DNA from: Carallia brachiata
Lineage: Eukaryota; Streptophyta; Magnoliopsida; Malpighiales; Rhizophoraceae
Direction of reading: 5' to 3'
NCBI GenBank assembly: GCA_021464245.1
Contig: JADCRB010000030.1
Coordinates: forward strand, 771,376 to 835,375
Length of the DNA stretch: 64,000 nt
The notes beneath the pieces were generated by a model. The model made no database searches, was not told where the DNA came from, and worked only from the letters and a program-made list of their open reading frames with translations. Positions 11,621 through 24,043 of the stretch are shown one piece after another. The stretch's first letter is position 1; every line of letters begins with the position of its first letter. A program made the position numbers and the translations under genes.

Positions 11621-12350
11621 AGAGGTGTTTGGGTTAAAGGAGTACATTTATATTTTATTTTTAAAAAATAAGAAGATAAATATTTATTAAATTTTTTATT
11701 CTCGTTATTTAATTCTACTTATTTTTACATATGCTTCTTTAACAGTAATTGATTGAAAAGTAATTTAAAATTATTTTTTACTACTTTTAAAATTATTTTT
11801 TATTTTTTAATATTAATAATAATTTATATAAACTAAATTATCGTTACAAATTATTTATATAATTTTCTTATTAATTTTTTACTTGTTACATGAATTAAAT
11901 ATATTAATTTATTTCATTAATATTTGTATAAACACAATATTAACTTTTTTTAACCATTCTTAAATAAGTTTTTTTACTTCAATTTTATTTAATATTGACA
12001 CTTATAAAAAAAAATTCAAACATTATATTTTTTCCCATCTAATAAAAAATTAATTTTTTTAGAAAAAGTTAAAAATTAAGTAGAAAAATTTTTGATATTA
12101 TTTATAGAACAATTATTCTAAAAATATAAAATCATAAACTATAAAAATAAAATTTTTAATATAATATATCTATATAAATTAGATGTTTAAATTAGACATT
12201 TTATTATTTAATGATAACAATAAGTATAAAATTAACTAAACACTATATTAATTTTATCAGTAATTAACAATAAGAAACAAAAATCAACTATAAATAATTA
12301 ATAATAATAATTAATAACAATAATATTGAATAGACAACCCAAATAAGTCC
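11621..12350. mobile_element. Probable PIF/Harbinger-type MITE, TAA target duplication
   Basis: The left end AGAGGTGTTTGGGTT and right end AACCCAAATAAGTCC are imperfect inverted repeats. TAA lies immediately outside both ends (11618-11620 and 12351-12353). The interior is AT-rich and non-coding. The right-end sequence is shared with the relic starting at 1447. Confidence 0.45.
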
Positions 12351-12422
12351 TAAGAAAATCTCGAGTTTCAACCAAAAAAGATGCCAATTGCATCACATAG
12401 AGAACGATTGCATTGGCATTCT

Positions 12423-14990
12423 CTACCGATCTTGTACATCTTGAGAAAGTCTAAAAATGACTACCTTCAATCTCAAAGAGCTCTCATCTCTCTCTAACAG
12501 TTCAAAGACACAAACGTCACCAACTTGCAAATTGTTCTCCTGTACAAAATCCCTCCAACCAGCATACATTTGTACTTGTGTTCGTCTACCACCTCTACTA
12601 AGGAAGTACTTGACACACCAAGTTCTTCCATCCGATCCATTGAGCACGACACTCCCATTCTTCTCGCAATACTTCTCGGAAAAGCTTTTTGGTATAGTCT
12701 ACAAGTAGCATATCAGTGAAAAAACACAAAATTAATGCATGTGCACGTAAAAATGTTTCTAAATAATGAAATGCAAGTTTCATAGTACACTGGTGTAGGA
12801 GTACCAAAATACACGGAGGATTAACATTCGATGGTTGTAAGGCGACCATGAAGGAGGGATTTTCAGATTTGAAAGCTGCGCCAGCCTTAAGGAGACAATC
12901 GGCTTTTTCATCGGCAGTCAATTGGCGCTTCCTCCTTGCATTGTTCAAAAATTTCTTCTGACTACATATCTCTGAAAATAAGTCTTCTAGTTAAAATGCA
13001 AAAATAATTGTTAGATCGGCAGGAAGCTCCCCAAACATTAAGATGTTGCTCAGATCATTCTAAGATGAAGATGAGTAGCAGAGAAAGCAAACAGGTCAAA
13101 TTTAAAAACACAAATCAAAGTCTTTAACCATATGTCTTAGTTTTGATGTCATTTACCCTGCTAAAAATCTATGGTGTCAAAATGCAAAAAGCATCAAGGT
13201 ATGAAGGCTATGAACATAATAGTAAGTCCACAGATAGAACACACACCTTGTGATGGGTGGTCATTTGACTCAAAATTATATTTAAAAACCGAAACTTTCA
13301 ATGAAATTTCAGGGTGGCCAATAACTTCAAATACACATACATCACCAACTTCCAATTTACTGTCTTGCACAAATTCTTTCCAACCATCACAAAGTGCTGC
13401 CCATGCTTTTCCCCTCAGTACTTGACTCTGGTATTTTAAAGACCAACTTCTCCCATCCAAATCACAGAGGAGAACATTGCCAGGACGACTGTCAAAAAAT
13501 TCCCTAGCAGCAGTTGCTGGTATAGGCTGCAGAAGGCATTTGAAGGAAAGAACTTTAAAACAAAATAATAAAGATGCCCCGAAACCAATTAATTTTTCTG
13601 AAGGAACACCAGTACAACAAATAAATTCAATCTTAAATTGAAAGCTCACCACTCTTGATCCAGGAAAAATATATGATGGCTGCATAACAATCATGAAAAA
13701 AGGATTACTAGATTTGAAAGCAGCAGTCACTCTAGGGAGAGCATTGGCTTTCTCATCTTCTTCCAAAGGTTCTATCCTTCCAATGGCCCTATCTAAACTG
13801 TTTCTTTGCTTAGGTATGCCTCTATCTCTATCACCCACCTTTGCTGCAAAATTAAGGCCTCCATTCAAGAAGCAGAACAATTGTGATACAAGCACTAAAG
13901 ATGCAATGAGCACAAGGGGAAATTGCTTACCTTTAAATTGACTATCTGGATAAGCTTGGTTTGTATCATTCATCAAACTCTCCAGCTTTAACCCTCCAGA
14001 TCGGGTCCTAGTACGCAGAATCAATCCCTGTAACTTTGCCTTGCTCTGAAACTTGCTGCTTGAATTGATCTTCATCGCCTTATTGGGCCAAGGGCGTGGC
14101 AATTGTGATTTCTGCTTCCGTTTTCGGCTTGAGGAGAAAGCTCCCAATATCTCAACAGAGACATCATCTCTGGTTTCGTTGTCGCTCGGCTCTTGAAATT
14201 CTTTTTTATATCTTGACTCCTTACTGCCATTCCTTGTGCTTAAAGGATAGTCTAATTCCACAGCACTCGTATCAAATATGATCACATGGAAAGCACTTCT
14301 TCCCATATACTCAAAAACCAGGAAGTAGCCAAATGCCACAGAATAGAACTCTGCAAATTCTTTCCAACCATTTTGAAACCACACCTCATTATCTGATTTG
14401 ACCAATCCTACCTGCCAAACTCTACCACCGGGAACCTCAAGTGTTACTTGATTGGACAGAAGATTTCCATACTTTCTCACAAATTTCTTTGGAATACCCT
14501 GAGAAAAGCCTCAAATTAGTAGCTCAAATCCACATAAACAGCAAAATTGGTTGAGACAAAACCAAACCCTTTTATCCATTACAGTCGCTAATCAAAGGAA
14601 AAATAGAGGCTAAACCCTTCCCTCTCTATAAAACCCCACAAAAGACACAGGAAAAATATCAAAAGACTCAAACAAACTAAGTTAGGTGACACCCACAAAA
14701 AAAAAAAAAAAAGGTACATATAAAAAAATAAAGATTTAAAGTGAAAACCCGCCAAGATTCTGCCTTTCTGATGGAAATCAAGATTTAAGAATAGGGTGGT
14801 GAAAAGACAAGAAGCGAACAGAGTTCATGGATCAACAATTCTTTAAAATTTATATTGAATTAAATAAGAAGAGAGAAGAAGGGAATACATACAAGCCTTC
14901 CATCGCGTAAAGCATCATTAAGAATTATCTTGAAAAAGTGCGGAGGGGTCTGGGACACTAAGCGGCCGTCTCTGTCCGCCGAATGGCCAT
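12423..14990 (-). pseudogene. B3-domain gene, VRN1/REM-like (cluster gene 3), three B3 domains, start-proximal frameshift
   Basis: Exons in transcript order are 14990-14893, 14498-13931, 13843-13650, 13526-13247, 12971-12805 and 12698-12423 (stop TAG). From the B3-1 strand onward all phases match and no stop interrupts. B3-1: PPHFFKIILNDALRDGRL, GIPKKFVRKYGN, FLVFEYMGR. B3-2: NPFFMIVMQPSY, CDGWKEFVQDSKLEVGDVCV. B3-3: NPSFMVALQPSN, AGWRDFVQENNLQVGDVCV. The linker holds DDVSVEIL. Exon 1 from the homologous ATG is 98 nt, against 105 in genes 4 and 5. This 7-nt deficit puts the ATG out of frame, giving MAIRRTETAA then stop. No in-frame ATG occurs upstream before a TAA. The protein may start in an unseen upstream exon, otherwise the gene is inactivated. 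Corrected length would be about 527 aa. Confidence 0.75.
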
Positions 14991-16475
14991 TGCTGCATGG
15001 AAAACGATTTGCTGGGTTACACGAAAAAAGCCTATATAAGTTGCAACAATTTTTAATTTAACTCATATTTTTTTAATTAATATAATTTATTTATAATTTT
15101 ATATTATATTATAGATAGATTTTATTTAAAATAAAAAATAAATTATGTGATATTAAATTATAAATAAATTTTATTTATATAAAAAAATAAAATTAATAAA
15201 TATCTTATTTGTATTTTATAACATCAATAGAATAATTGTTTAAATTATAATTATAAATAAATAAAGTACATTGATTATACTTAAATAGTAATATTATTTT
15301 ATTAAACAGCATATGATAATTTTGTTGTTGAATTTAGTGAATTCAAAAAGTTTCTTTTATATAAATATTGAGTTTATTGATTAAAAATTTATAGGCGTTT
15401 ATAAGAAATAATAGGTGAAATTTTTTAATATGATGAAAGTGATATACATAGTAATTGAATTTGAATAAATAAAATTTTCGATGATATCCGATGTATATTT
15501 ATAGGATTTAGGAATGTTTATTGGAGCGATATCCAAGCCTCAAAAGTAAAGAGCACCTATGTCCGTTGTCTAATATAAATCAAGGCAAAAAAACAACCCT
15601 TACAATTAAATGAACTTAATAGGACCAAAAAGTGTTTTTTTTTTTTTTTTTTACTTAAGGACCGAAAGGTGTTTGTAATACTGCAAGTGTCGGATATCGA
15701 TTAACGCTTGGACATCGTAATGTATGCCTCGAGTTTACAACACTAAGATTAATTTGTTTCTGTCAAAAAAAAAAAAAAAGTAAAAATTTGAGTACAAATG
15801 TTAATTGTTAGCAGAGTCTCTGAAATAATTTGTTGTTTTTGGTCCTTTTTGTTAATGGAGTGTCTGAAATAATTTGTACCTTCTTGTTCATCCACTTTAA
15901 ATACAAAATCAGATTTCGTAAAGTGCTCACCCAGTAATCCCATATTATGAAGTTTTGGATATCTCAACTGTAATCTTAATTTTTGTCATTTTAATCGGCC
16001 GCTAAATTATAAAATGCAAGTTAATCATGCTTTTTTCAATACAATAAGTACCACAATGTATGGCCGATGAATGCTGTACAATTACAACGCAAACAAAGAG
16101 GGATAGTCACACATGGGAGCAGTGGTCAGTGGAAGTAACTAGATCGGTCTATCAAGAATATAGTAGCTGTGTCGGCAAAAGGAATGAAGTTTAAAAACCA
16201 TAAAATAAAACAATGAACTATAATTCAATTAGCATTATAATCGTTTTCATAGTTAAAAGTCGAAATTGAATTTCAAATAGAACTAATTAACTAAAAACAA
16301 AAAACCATGACCTGAATTTTACTTCATTACATATGTCAGCCTAGCAAGATTGTCTTCGCTTTCATACAATTCTCCCTGCAGCAATTTCTTGGTTTCAAGA
16401 TGAAATGGGCATCAATATCTGTAGGACATGAAGCATATGAACATCACACCAAGTGCACCAACAGAACATGCCTTC
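14991..16475. other. Intergenic DNA between B3 genes 3 and 4
   Basis: A TATATA word near 15032-15038 sits just upstream of gene 3 exon 1. The rest is AT-rich with no gene. From about 16378 to 16475 the sequence resembles the intron after exon 4 of gene 5 (CAATTYCTTGGTTTCAA and GCATCAA words), so the tandem duplication unit reaches at least that far. Its third-domain exons are missing from gene 4. Confidence 0.5.
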
Positions 16476-18054
16476 CTATTGGTGGCCATTTGCACCTTGC
16501 ACAAATCTAAAAATAGAAATTTTCAATAACACTGGATCATTCTTAATCAGCTCAAAAACACAAACATCACCAACTTCCAAATTGTTGTCTTGGACAAATT
16601 GCCTCCAACCAAGACCAAGTGATGCTGAAGTTTTTGTAAAGTACACTGTGATGTAGTACTTTACAGACCAACATTTCCCATCTAAACCACGTAGGACAAT
16701 GTTGCCATGATCCTTGCCAAAAAATTTCCGAGCAAAACTTAACGGAACATGCTACAAAGGCAATTGAAATGAAACTTTAGAAAATGTACCGAAGAAGCCT
16801 GAAAAAATATGATTTTCAAAGGATCACATAAGTTGAAAGAGTACTGCAATATAAATTGAACACTTACCACCTTTGATGCAGGAAAAATATATGACGGCTG
16901 CATGGCAATCATGAAACAGGGATTATCAGATTTAAATGCAGTTCCCGCTCTATAGAGAGCATTGGATTTCTCATCATCTGTCAACGGTTTCAGCCTCCCA
17001 GTGGCCTTAAATGGGCCATTTCTCTGATTAGGCAAGCGCCTATCACACACTTTTGCTGCAAAATTACATTCTCCATTGAACAAGCAGAACAATTGTAATA
17101 CAAACACATAAGATAAAGATAAAATCCACATACCCTTAAATTGCCCCGGTGGATGAAATTTCCTTGCATCTTTCATTGAATTCTCCTGCTTTAGTCCACC
17201 ACGTCGAGACTCCATAGGTGGAACCAATCTCTGTAGCTTAGAGCTACTCTCGCAGGTTGAATTAATTTTCATCATCTTTGCAGGCCTGGAGAGTGGCAGC
17301 TGCGATTTCCCTTTAGCTTTTCGACTTGTGGATAAGTCTTCCAAAATTTCCACAGAAACATCATCTTCAGTTTCTTGAGTTCTCTGCTCTTGAAAATCTT
17401 TGTTAGAGTTAGACTCCTTATCACCATGCCTTGTGCTCAAAGGATAGTCCACTTCTACAGCACTTGTGTCAAATATGATTACATGGAAGTTGCAATTTCC
17501 TTTATATTCGAAAACCAAGAAGTAGCCACGGGATATAGAGTAAAAATCCGCAAATTCTTTCCAACCATTTTGGAACCACAAGTCACCATGAGATTTTATC
17601 AATTCTACTTCCCAAATTGCACCACTAGGTACGCCAAGAAGCACAGGATTTGACAACTCATTTCCATGGTCTCTTGCAAACTTTCTCGGAATACCCTGAC
17701 AAATGGTTCCAAAGTCAATCAAATTGTGAAAAAGTGAAGACTTTCGGGTCAAAACAAAGGCAGGATATATAAAGGAAATTAAACAGATCAAGAATAACTG
17801 AAAAATGGAATCCAACAGCGTAGGAAAAAATTTAAAACCACCAAAAAATTCTGCCTTTCTGATCAAAATCAGAGGACAGACACAAACATAAAGGAAGAAA
17901 AAAGAACCCTTTTGACCCATGATAATCCATGATTGCCATGATCACTTACAAGCTGCCCATCACATAGAGAATTGTCGAGAATTATCTTGAAAAAATGGGG
18001 TGTGCTCGTCTGAAACATTGGGGATCCACCCTTTCTGTCACCGCAAAAAGGCAT
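16476..18054 (-). CDS. B3-domain transcription factor, VRN1/REM-like (cluster gene 4), two B3 domains
   Basis: Exons in transcript order are 18054-17950, 17695-17134, 17055-16868 and 16751-16476. They give an intact 376-aa protein starting MPFCGDRKGG and ending GANGHQ. B3-1 spans about residues 20-121 (PHFFKIILDNS, GIPRKFARDHGN, NGWKEFADFYS, FLVFEYKGN). The linker contains DDVSVEILED. B3-2 spans about 267-370 (NPCFMIAMQPSY, PLSFARKFFGKD, LGWRQFVQDNNLEVGDVCVFEL). An in-frame TAG at 16476-16478 falls where genes 3 and 5 have the donor leading to a third B3, so this member is shorter. Intron 2 (17056-17133) is 78 nt, stop-free and in frame. A TATATAG word at 18119-18125 lies about 65 bp upstream of the ATG. 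The expected role is nuclear DNA binding; its targets are unknown. Confidence 0.85.
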
Positions 18055-18118
18055 TATTTTTTGCACAGCAGCGGTACTTTGACATAAGCTATCTCTATTG
18101 TAAAATCTTAGGCTGGTC

Positions 18119-18125
18119 TATATAG
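18119..18125 (-). promoter_or_regulatory. TATA box of B3 gene 4
   Basis: CTATATAG on the minus strand lies about 65 bp upstream of the ATG at 18054, a normal TATA-to-start spacing for a short plant leader. Confidence 0.45.
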
Positions 18126-19033
18126 AGAATGGAACATGTCAATGTTTTCAGGAGAGAAGCCCAACAGTTGGACTAGAAGATTTTTGTGGCCAAATTCAAT
18201 TCATAATTGGCATTCAGTTCTCCATCTCTGATACATTTAAGATCCCATAACTGAGGCAGATTCTGATGTGATCATAATCAAAATGTAGTGATATAATTAT
18301 TAGTTGACAATTGACCTGGAAAACATCGGTTGAATCAAAAACTATTTAAATGCTTCTTATAAAAGTATCCACTTTCCAGGTCCTTATTGGGAGTTCCTCT
18401 TTGGAGCATAGTTCTACGGTTTCTTGCTTAAAAGTTAAAACCTTGTTAATTTGTTTTGCAATTGGTTATTTACTTATTTGTAGATTTAAATTTCTTTTTG
18501 TATGTAAATTTGAAGAGCTGAAGTTTAAATAACCCATTTCCCTTAATAAATTTTACATTTAACAATTAGTTCTTGGGAGATGAAGAGTTAAAGTAGTTTC
18601 TTTTCACAGATTGGATGACAATTTTTTTACATAAGTTCAGAAGAAGAATTAAAAGACTCGAGAATAATAATAATAATAACAATAATAATGGTCGCCCGAG
18701 AGAAGTGTCAAGTGAATTATGAAGCACAAATGCAATCACCAAATATCCGAGTTATTATGAAATTATGGTAACTCGAGCAATTTGAATCAGGACCGATTAA
18801 GCTAGAGCAAGGCTGCCAGCCTGATCATCACTTCCAAAGATTCAACTGCAATGGAAATGGAAGCCAAAAAGAAATCCAGCCGCAACTTCATTGGGATTGA
18901 AAGCTAGTTATTTTTATTCATATTTATCCATGAAACTGGAACAAGAAATCTCAGAGGATTTTCCAACAATACATAAATGTCATTGCATCCATCGCCCATT
19001 GAGGAGCCTGTACAGCAACATATGACCTGAAGA
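18126..19033. other. Intergenic DNA between B3 genes 4 and 5
   Basis: No gene is recognised. An (AAT)n-type microsatellite with AAC interruptions lies at about 18664-18690. The rest is unremarkable AT-rich sequence. Confidence 0.5.
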
Positions 19034-22000
19034 TTAACAACTATCTGTGGAAATGGACACCTTCAGGACTCCAGTCCTAAACATCTTAAAGGTGCAAACA
19101 TCTCCAACGCGCAAGGAATTTTCCTTTAAGAATGCTCCCCAACCTCCTGATAATACCTTTGGACCAGATCCACGACTGAGCAACTGTACAGGCCACGACC
19201 TGTCTGCAACCTGAAGCATGACAGTTTGTCTCTGAGGAAGAATATGTGTCCCAAAAAAGCCAGATGGTAGCCTCTGTACAAGATAGATGAAGTTGCTTAA
19301 ATAGAAACCACAAAAAAAAAAAAAAAACTTCGTGAACTGCTGTTACTTTCAACAGAAAACAATTTGCATGCAACATACTAACTTCAAGCATCCTATTCCA
19401 CAAGCATAGACTCATTTGGGGACCCAACTTGCTGTTTTTATGGGTCCATTAGAGGGAGAACATCCCAAAGGAACAAACTCCAAACTAAATGACTAAACTT
19501 TGATTCCATCTCCTTCCTGCTACATATTCACTCAAACAATAAAGCATTTCTGGGGAGGATATCCATATGGTTCATGCCAATTTTCAGCTTCAGGGCATAG
19601 TTTGATTACGATTCCACCACCTGCTTTTGCTTCTTGATAAACATGACAGATTGATGTCTCAATAACAATTAAAGAGCCGCCTACATTGTTTTACTAGAAC
19701 TGCATCATTTTTTCCCAGAATCTCTGCTTAAGGCAACCATTTAAAATCCAAACACTAGTACCAGATACTGAAAAACTAGCATAAAAGATGTCATTGTCTT
19801 CATATCGAGTTGGATTTATCAGGAAAATAATTTTGAAAAACTACCAAATCTACAGTGTAGTGCAGAGTAGTTCCTCTAATACATAATTCCTGCTGTCTTC
19901 CAATGCATAAAAAATTCCTACTATAAAGAAAGCTAATAATCTGAGATAGTTTCTTCCCTAGAATAGCCACCAAGCTACCATATTTTCATAATGCAAGAAC
20001 ATGCTTGGGACGTACCATCATAGAACTTCTAAAGTGATATGACTTCAAAACAACAGCGAAGGATGGATGATTATTGAATTTGCTCTCAGCTTCACCACCA
20101 TGAGAAATTCTGCACTTGAATTGGCCAAAATTTCCTACAACAATTTAATGAGTATATGATTAGTTAGATTTCTCTGATGAACTTATCATTCTACAATGAA
20201 TTTGTAGCAGAGAAAGTTAAACGGATAAACATTGAAATCACAAATTAAACATTTGACAACACAACAGGTTAGCCAGCTTGTCTAATACAAGCTCAAAACT
20301 TGGTTTGGACGCAATAAGCTCTGCAACAATTCCTTGGTTTCAAAACGATATAAGCATCAAGCTATGTAGGCTAATAGAGCACATCAAGTAAAACACACCT
20401 TGTGTGGTGTGGTCATGTGCATCACGTACAAATCTAAAGATTGAAACTTTCAATGAAACGCCAACACTCTTGATCAGTTCAAAGATACAAACATCACCAA
20501 CATCCAAATTATTATCTATCACAAATTGCTTCCAACCACTAAGTTTTGCTGCCTCAGATTGATGGCAAGCACCGATGCTATACTTTAAAGACCAACTTCT
20601 CCCATCCAAACCGCATAGGAAAACCTTGCCACTATCCTTTATGAAAAATTTCCTAGCAAAGCTTGCTGGAATAGCCTGCAAAAACCATTCAAAAAAGACT
20701 AAACATCATTCAACAAAAAGCTAAGGATACATAAGTTGTTAAGTAATAAAGTATCAAATAAATGCTTACCAACATATCTCCAGGATAAACGTATGATGGC
20801 TGCATGGCAACCATAAAAATGGATTATCAGAATTGAAAGCACTCGCAGCTCTACAAAGAGCATTGGCTCTCTCATAACGTGTCAAGGGTTCGATCCTCCC
20901 AATGTCCATCTCTAATCTGTTTCTCACGTTATGCATGCCCCTCTCAACTACATTTGCTGCAAAATTTAAAACTCGATTCAAGAAGTGGAACAAATTATGA
21001 CACAAGCACAAACAAAATAAAAGTGGGGTTATTGACATAAGCAGAAATTGCATACCCTTAGATTGCCTTGTTGGACAAGCTCGCTTTATATCTTTTATAG
21101 GATTCTTCATGCTTACCCTACCAGATTGATTCCCAACAGGTGGTACCGACCCGTGTAACTCATAATACATTTGAGCCTTGCCATTTGAATTGATTTTCAT
21201 CATCTTTTAGCCCGTGGACATGCAATTCTGATTTCTCTCTTGCTTTTAGGCTTGGAGAGAAATTTTCCAATATTTCAACAGACTCATCATCATCAGTTTC
21301 TTCATCCTTTGGCTCTCGAAATCGTTTCCTATAGTTTGATTTGTTTTCACAATTCCTTGGGATCAAAGGATACTCAATTTCCAAAGCACTTGTATCAAAA
21401 ATGAATACATGGAACTCATTATCTCCCTTGAACTCAAAAACCAGGAAATAGCCACGGGATACACAGTAAAAATCCGCAAATTGTTTCCAGCCATTGTGGA
21501 ACCACATCTCATCGTCGGATCTGACCAACTCCACTTGCCAAACGGCACCACTAGGAACCTTAAGAAGCACTGGATTCGATAGGTTATTTCCATGGTTTCT
21601 TACAAACTTTCTTGGAATTCCCTGATAAAAGAATCAAAGTAAACCAAATTGCATACAAAAAAAAAAAAAAAAAAAGCCTTTGATCAAGAAAGACTGGCAA
21701 GAACTTTTTAGAAGAAATTAATAGATAAAAATTGAGAATTTTAAACCCACCAAATTTCTTTCTAAACCCAAAAAAATTCTTCCCATCCTGAGGAGATCAA
21801 TAGCATGGGAGACATAACAGACGGAGAGAAGAAAAAGAACTCATGAAACCTCTGAATGCCTTGTTCCCTTGGAATTTTTTTTTTATTTAAAAAAAGCAAG
21901 GTAGTATAGAAATTACAAAGAAAAGGAGTACTTACAAGCTTCCCATCACGTGAAGAATTATCAAGTATTATCTTGAAAAAATGGGGTGTTTTTGTCTGAA

Positions 22001-22040
22001 ACATTGAGCATCCTTCATCTCTTTCACTGCAAAAAGGCAT
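19034..22040 (-). pseudogene. B3-domain gene, VRN1/REM-like (cluster gene 5), three B3 domains, two frameshifts
   Basis: Exons in transcript order are 22040-21936 (starts MPFCSERDEG), 21621-21056, 20956-20770, 20675-20399, 20134-20016 and 19273-19034 (stop TAA). B3-1 is intact (PHFFKIILDNS, GIPRKFVRNHGN, NGWKQFADFYC). B3-2 has SFARKFFIKD and SGWKQFVIDNNLDVGDVCIF. B3-3 has HPSFAVVLKSYHF, GGWGAFLKENSLRVGDVCTF. Exon 2 is 566 nt against 562 in gene 4, a shift of one. The linker frame that should continue KMMKINSN instead runs GLKDDENQFKWQG and stops near 21160. Exon 3 is 187 nt against 188: a T is missing in the run at 20815-20819, breaking the NPFFMVAMQPSY motif. As it stands the gene encodes only B3-1 and part of the linker. 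Two independent lesions make simple sequencing error less likely. Confidence 0.8.
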
Positions 22041-23120
22041 CTTTGTAGTTTGCATCTGCGACTCCAATAGTGACTCGAAGTATGCCTTTCTAAGTTGCTT
22101 ATATATGTATACTATATATAGTACGGAGTATATGACAAAAATATATATATATATAGTACGGGGTAAAGTGCCTCCAGGCATGTGGTTTAATAGTAAAGTT
22201 CAATAATTGGAGTTGAAACTGTGGCCCAAAAAACAACTGAAAAAAGACAGGAATACGAGAAAAAAAACAAAAGTCTAGGTGCCATAATTTTAAGGACATG
22301 GTTACGTAGCACGTAATTTAATATATATAAAATATATATAATTAATTTAATAATTTATTTTTAAAAAAATTTTAATATATTTTTTATAATTAAATAACTC
22401 AAATCTTTCGTATTAATTTTATATCTATCCTTGAAGATATACGTAAATTTACCCTAATTTTAAAGAGCTTGCGCATGTATATGGTCGATTCAACAGAAAG
22501 GGCTGGCGTCTTACTACTGACAAATGCGGTCCAGTCAAATACATTTGGAACCCAAAAAATAAGGAAAGATTTGTCATAGTAGAAAGGTCGTATTCATGAC
22601 AGTTGGTGAATCCTAAAAAGGCTAATCAAAATGTTGTATACATATTAGTTGGTAAATTCCCAAAGAAGTTGAAAAACGTTTTGACCGGCAAAGCACGTTT
22701 AATGGCATTCAAAGCGGATCAATTTGGCTGTCCAGCAGAAGAAATTAATGGCCAAAAGAAGAAAAAAGCTTCTACATTTTGTGCAAATCGGTAACAATTG
22801 ATTGACTATGTTGGAGAAATTATTATTACTATTATTATTTTGTCTTTAGTGAAAATTCAAAATCTATATTACAAACAAAGAAAATAAGGTGGAATTTCTC
22901 TTTTTTTTTTCTAACATGGTGCAAATTAACATATTGATGAGGGCAGTAGTTCGTTCTTCTTTTTATAAAAAAATTATTTCTTGGCTATTCTTTTTCTGTC
23001 ATAAAAAGGGGCCTTTTCTTTTAACCGTAGAGCCAAGGATACAAGGAGGAGATTTTTGTGAATGAAAGAGCTAGGGTAATGAACTTACCATAAGGTGCAA
23101 AAGAAATAAGATTGGGTGCT
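22041..23120. other. Intergenic DNA upstream of B3 gene 5
   Basis: Runs of TATATA at 22100-22160 lie 60-120 bp upstream of the gene 5 ATG and may include its TATA element. At 22603-22794 (+) a 63-codon open stretch beginning MVNPKKANQNVVYILVGK is visible. It has no recognisable family or splice context and I do not call it a gene. Confidence 0.45.
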
Positions 23121-24043
23121 AAGCACATAGTTCTCGATTTTATAGTCTAAATTGTCACAAATTGTTCCTCTTGTTCATAAAAATATGACTAGCATACTTC
23201 TTATTATCTTAAATATTTCTACGGCCTTCACTGTATTTTAGTCGAGTTTATTATTGCATTTCAATGTCCCGTTTCTTTTGAACGGGTCAAGCATCACAAC
23301 AAGAATTCCCTATCGGTTTTGTAGGGAATCGCATACTTTTAGGGAATCGCACACTTGGAAAGTGCCATGCGAATTGCTTACCTTTAGAGTGCAGTTTTTA
23401 TGGTTGTTGTTTGACAGATTAAGCAAAGATTAATTAAGTGTTCTAGGAGATAAGGAGTTAAATATTTTTTTTATGTTTATTAAAAAGTCTATTAGACTGT
23501 AAGTTACATAATAAGTTTAGGTCTCCCTAATCCCATAAACCTCAAAATTTCACTTTGCAAAATGAAATTTTAACTTCTTAACTAATGGAGTGTTCAAAAG
23601 CAACATAATTAAAAGTTTTGGATTTATGAATTTATGAGACTAAATAAAAGGCCACTCCCACAGTCCAATAACCACTCCACACCTAAACTTAGACCTTGAA
23701 CTAAAGGAATCCAATTTAAGTTTTGTTTGAAATATTTGCCTTTAGGCAACAGCCCGATGAGAGGCAGTACGAAAGAAGATAGGGATCCACATTTTTCATG
23801 AAGTGACGAACCCAACTTTCGAAAACATGTATATTTAAGCCTAACCCGATGTAATACAGTGACTTAGATGTAAATCATTAAAGCTGGGCCAAATGACAAA
23901 TTGTGTTTTCTTCATAAAATACTTTGGAGTATCGGAAAAGGAATTGAGCAGTGAAATATATATATATAGGTCAATAAGAGCAACTAAATAGTTAGAAGTC
24001 AGTGTTTTGTTTACATTTAATGCTTTGGGCGGATAGATTTCAA

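Noticed and set aside
22603..22794. Small gene starting MVNPKKANQNVV
   Set aside because: Single short open stretch, no promoter or splice context, and no recognisable family.
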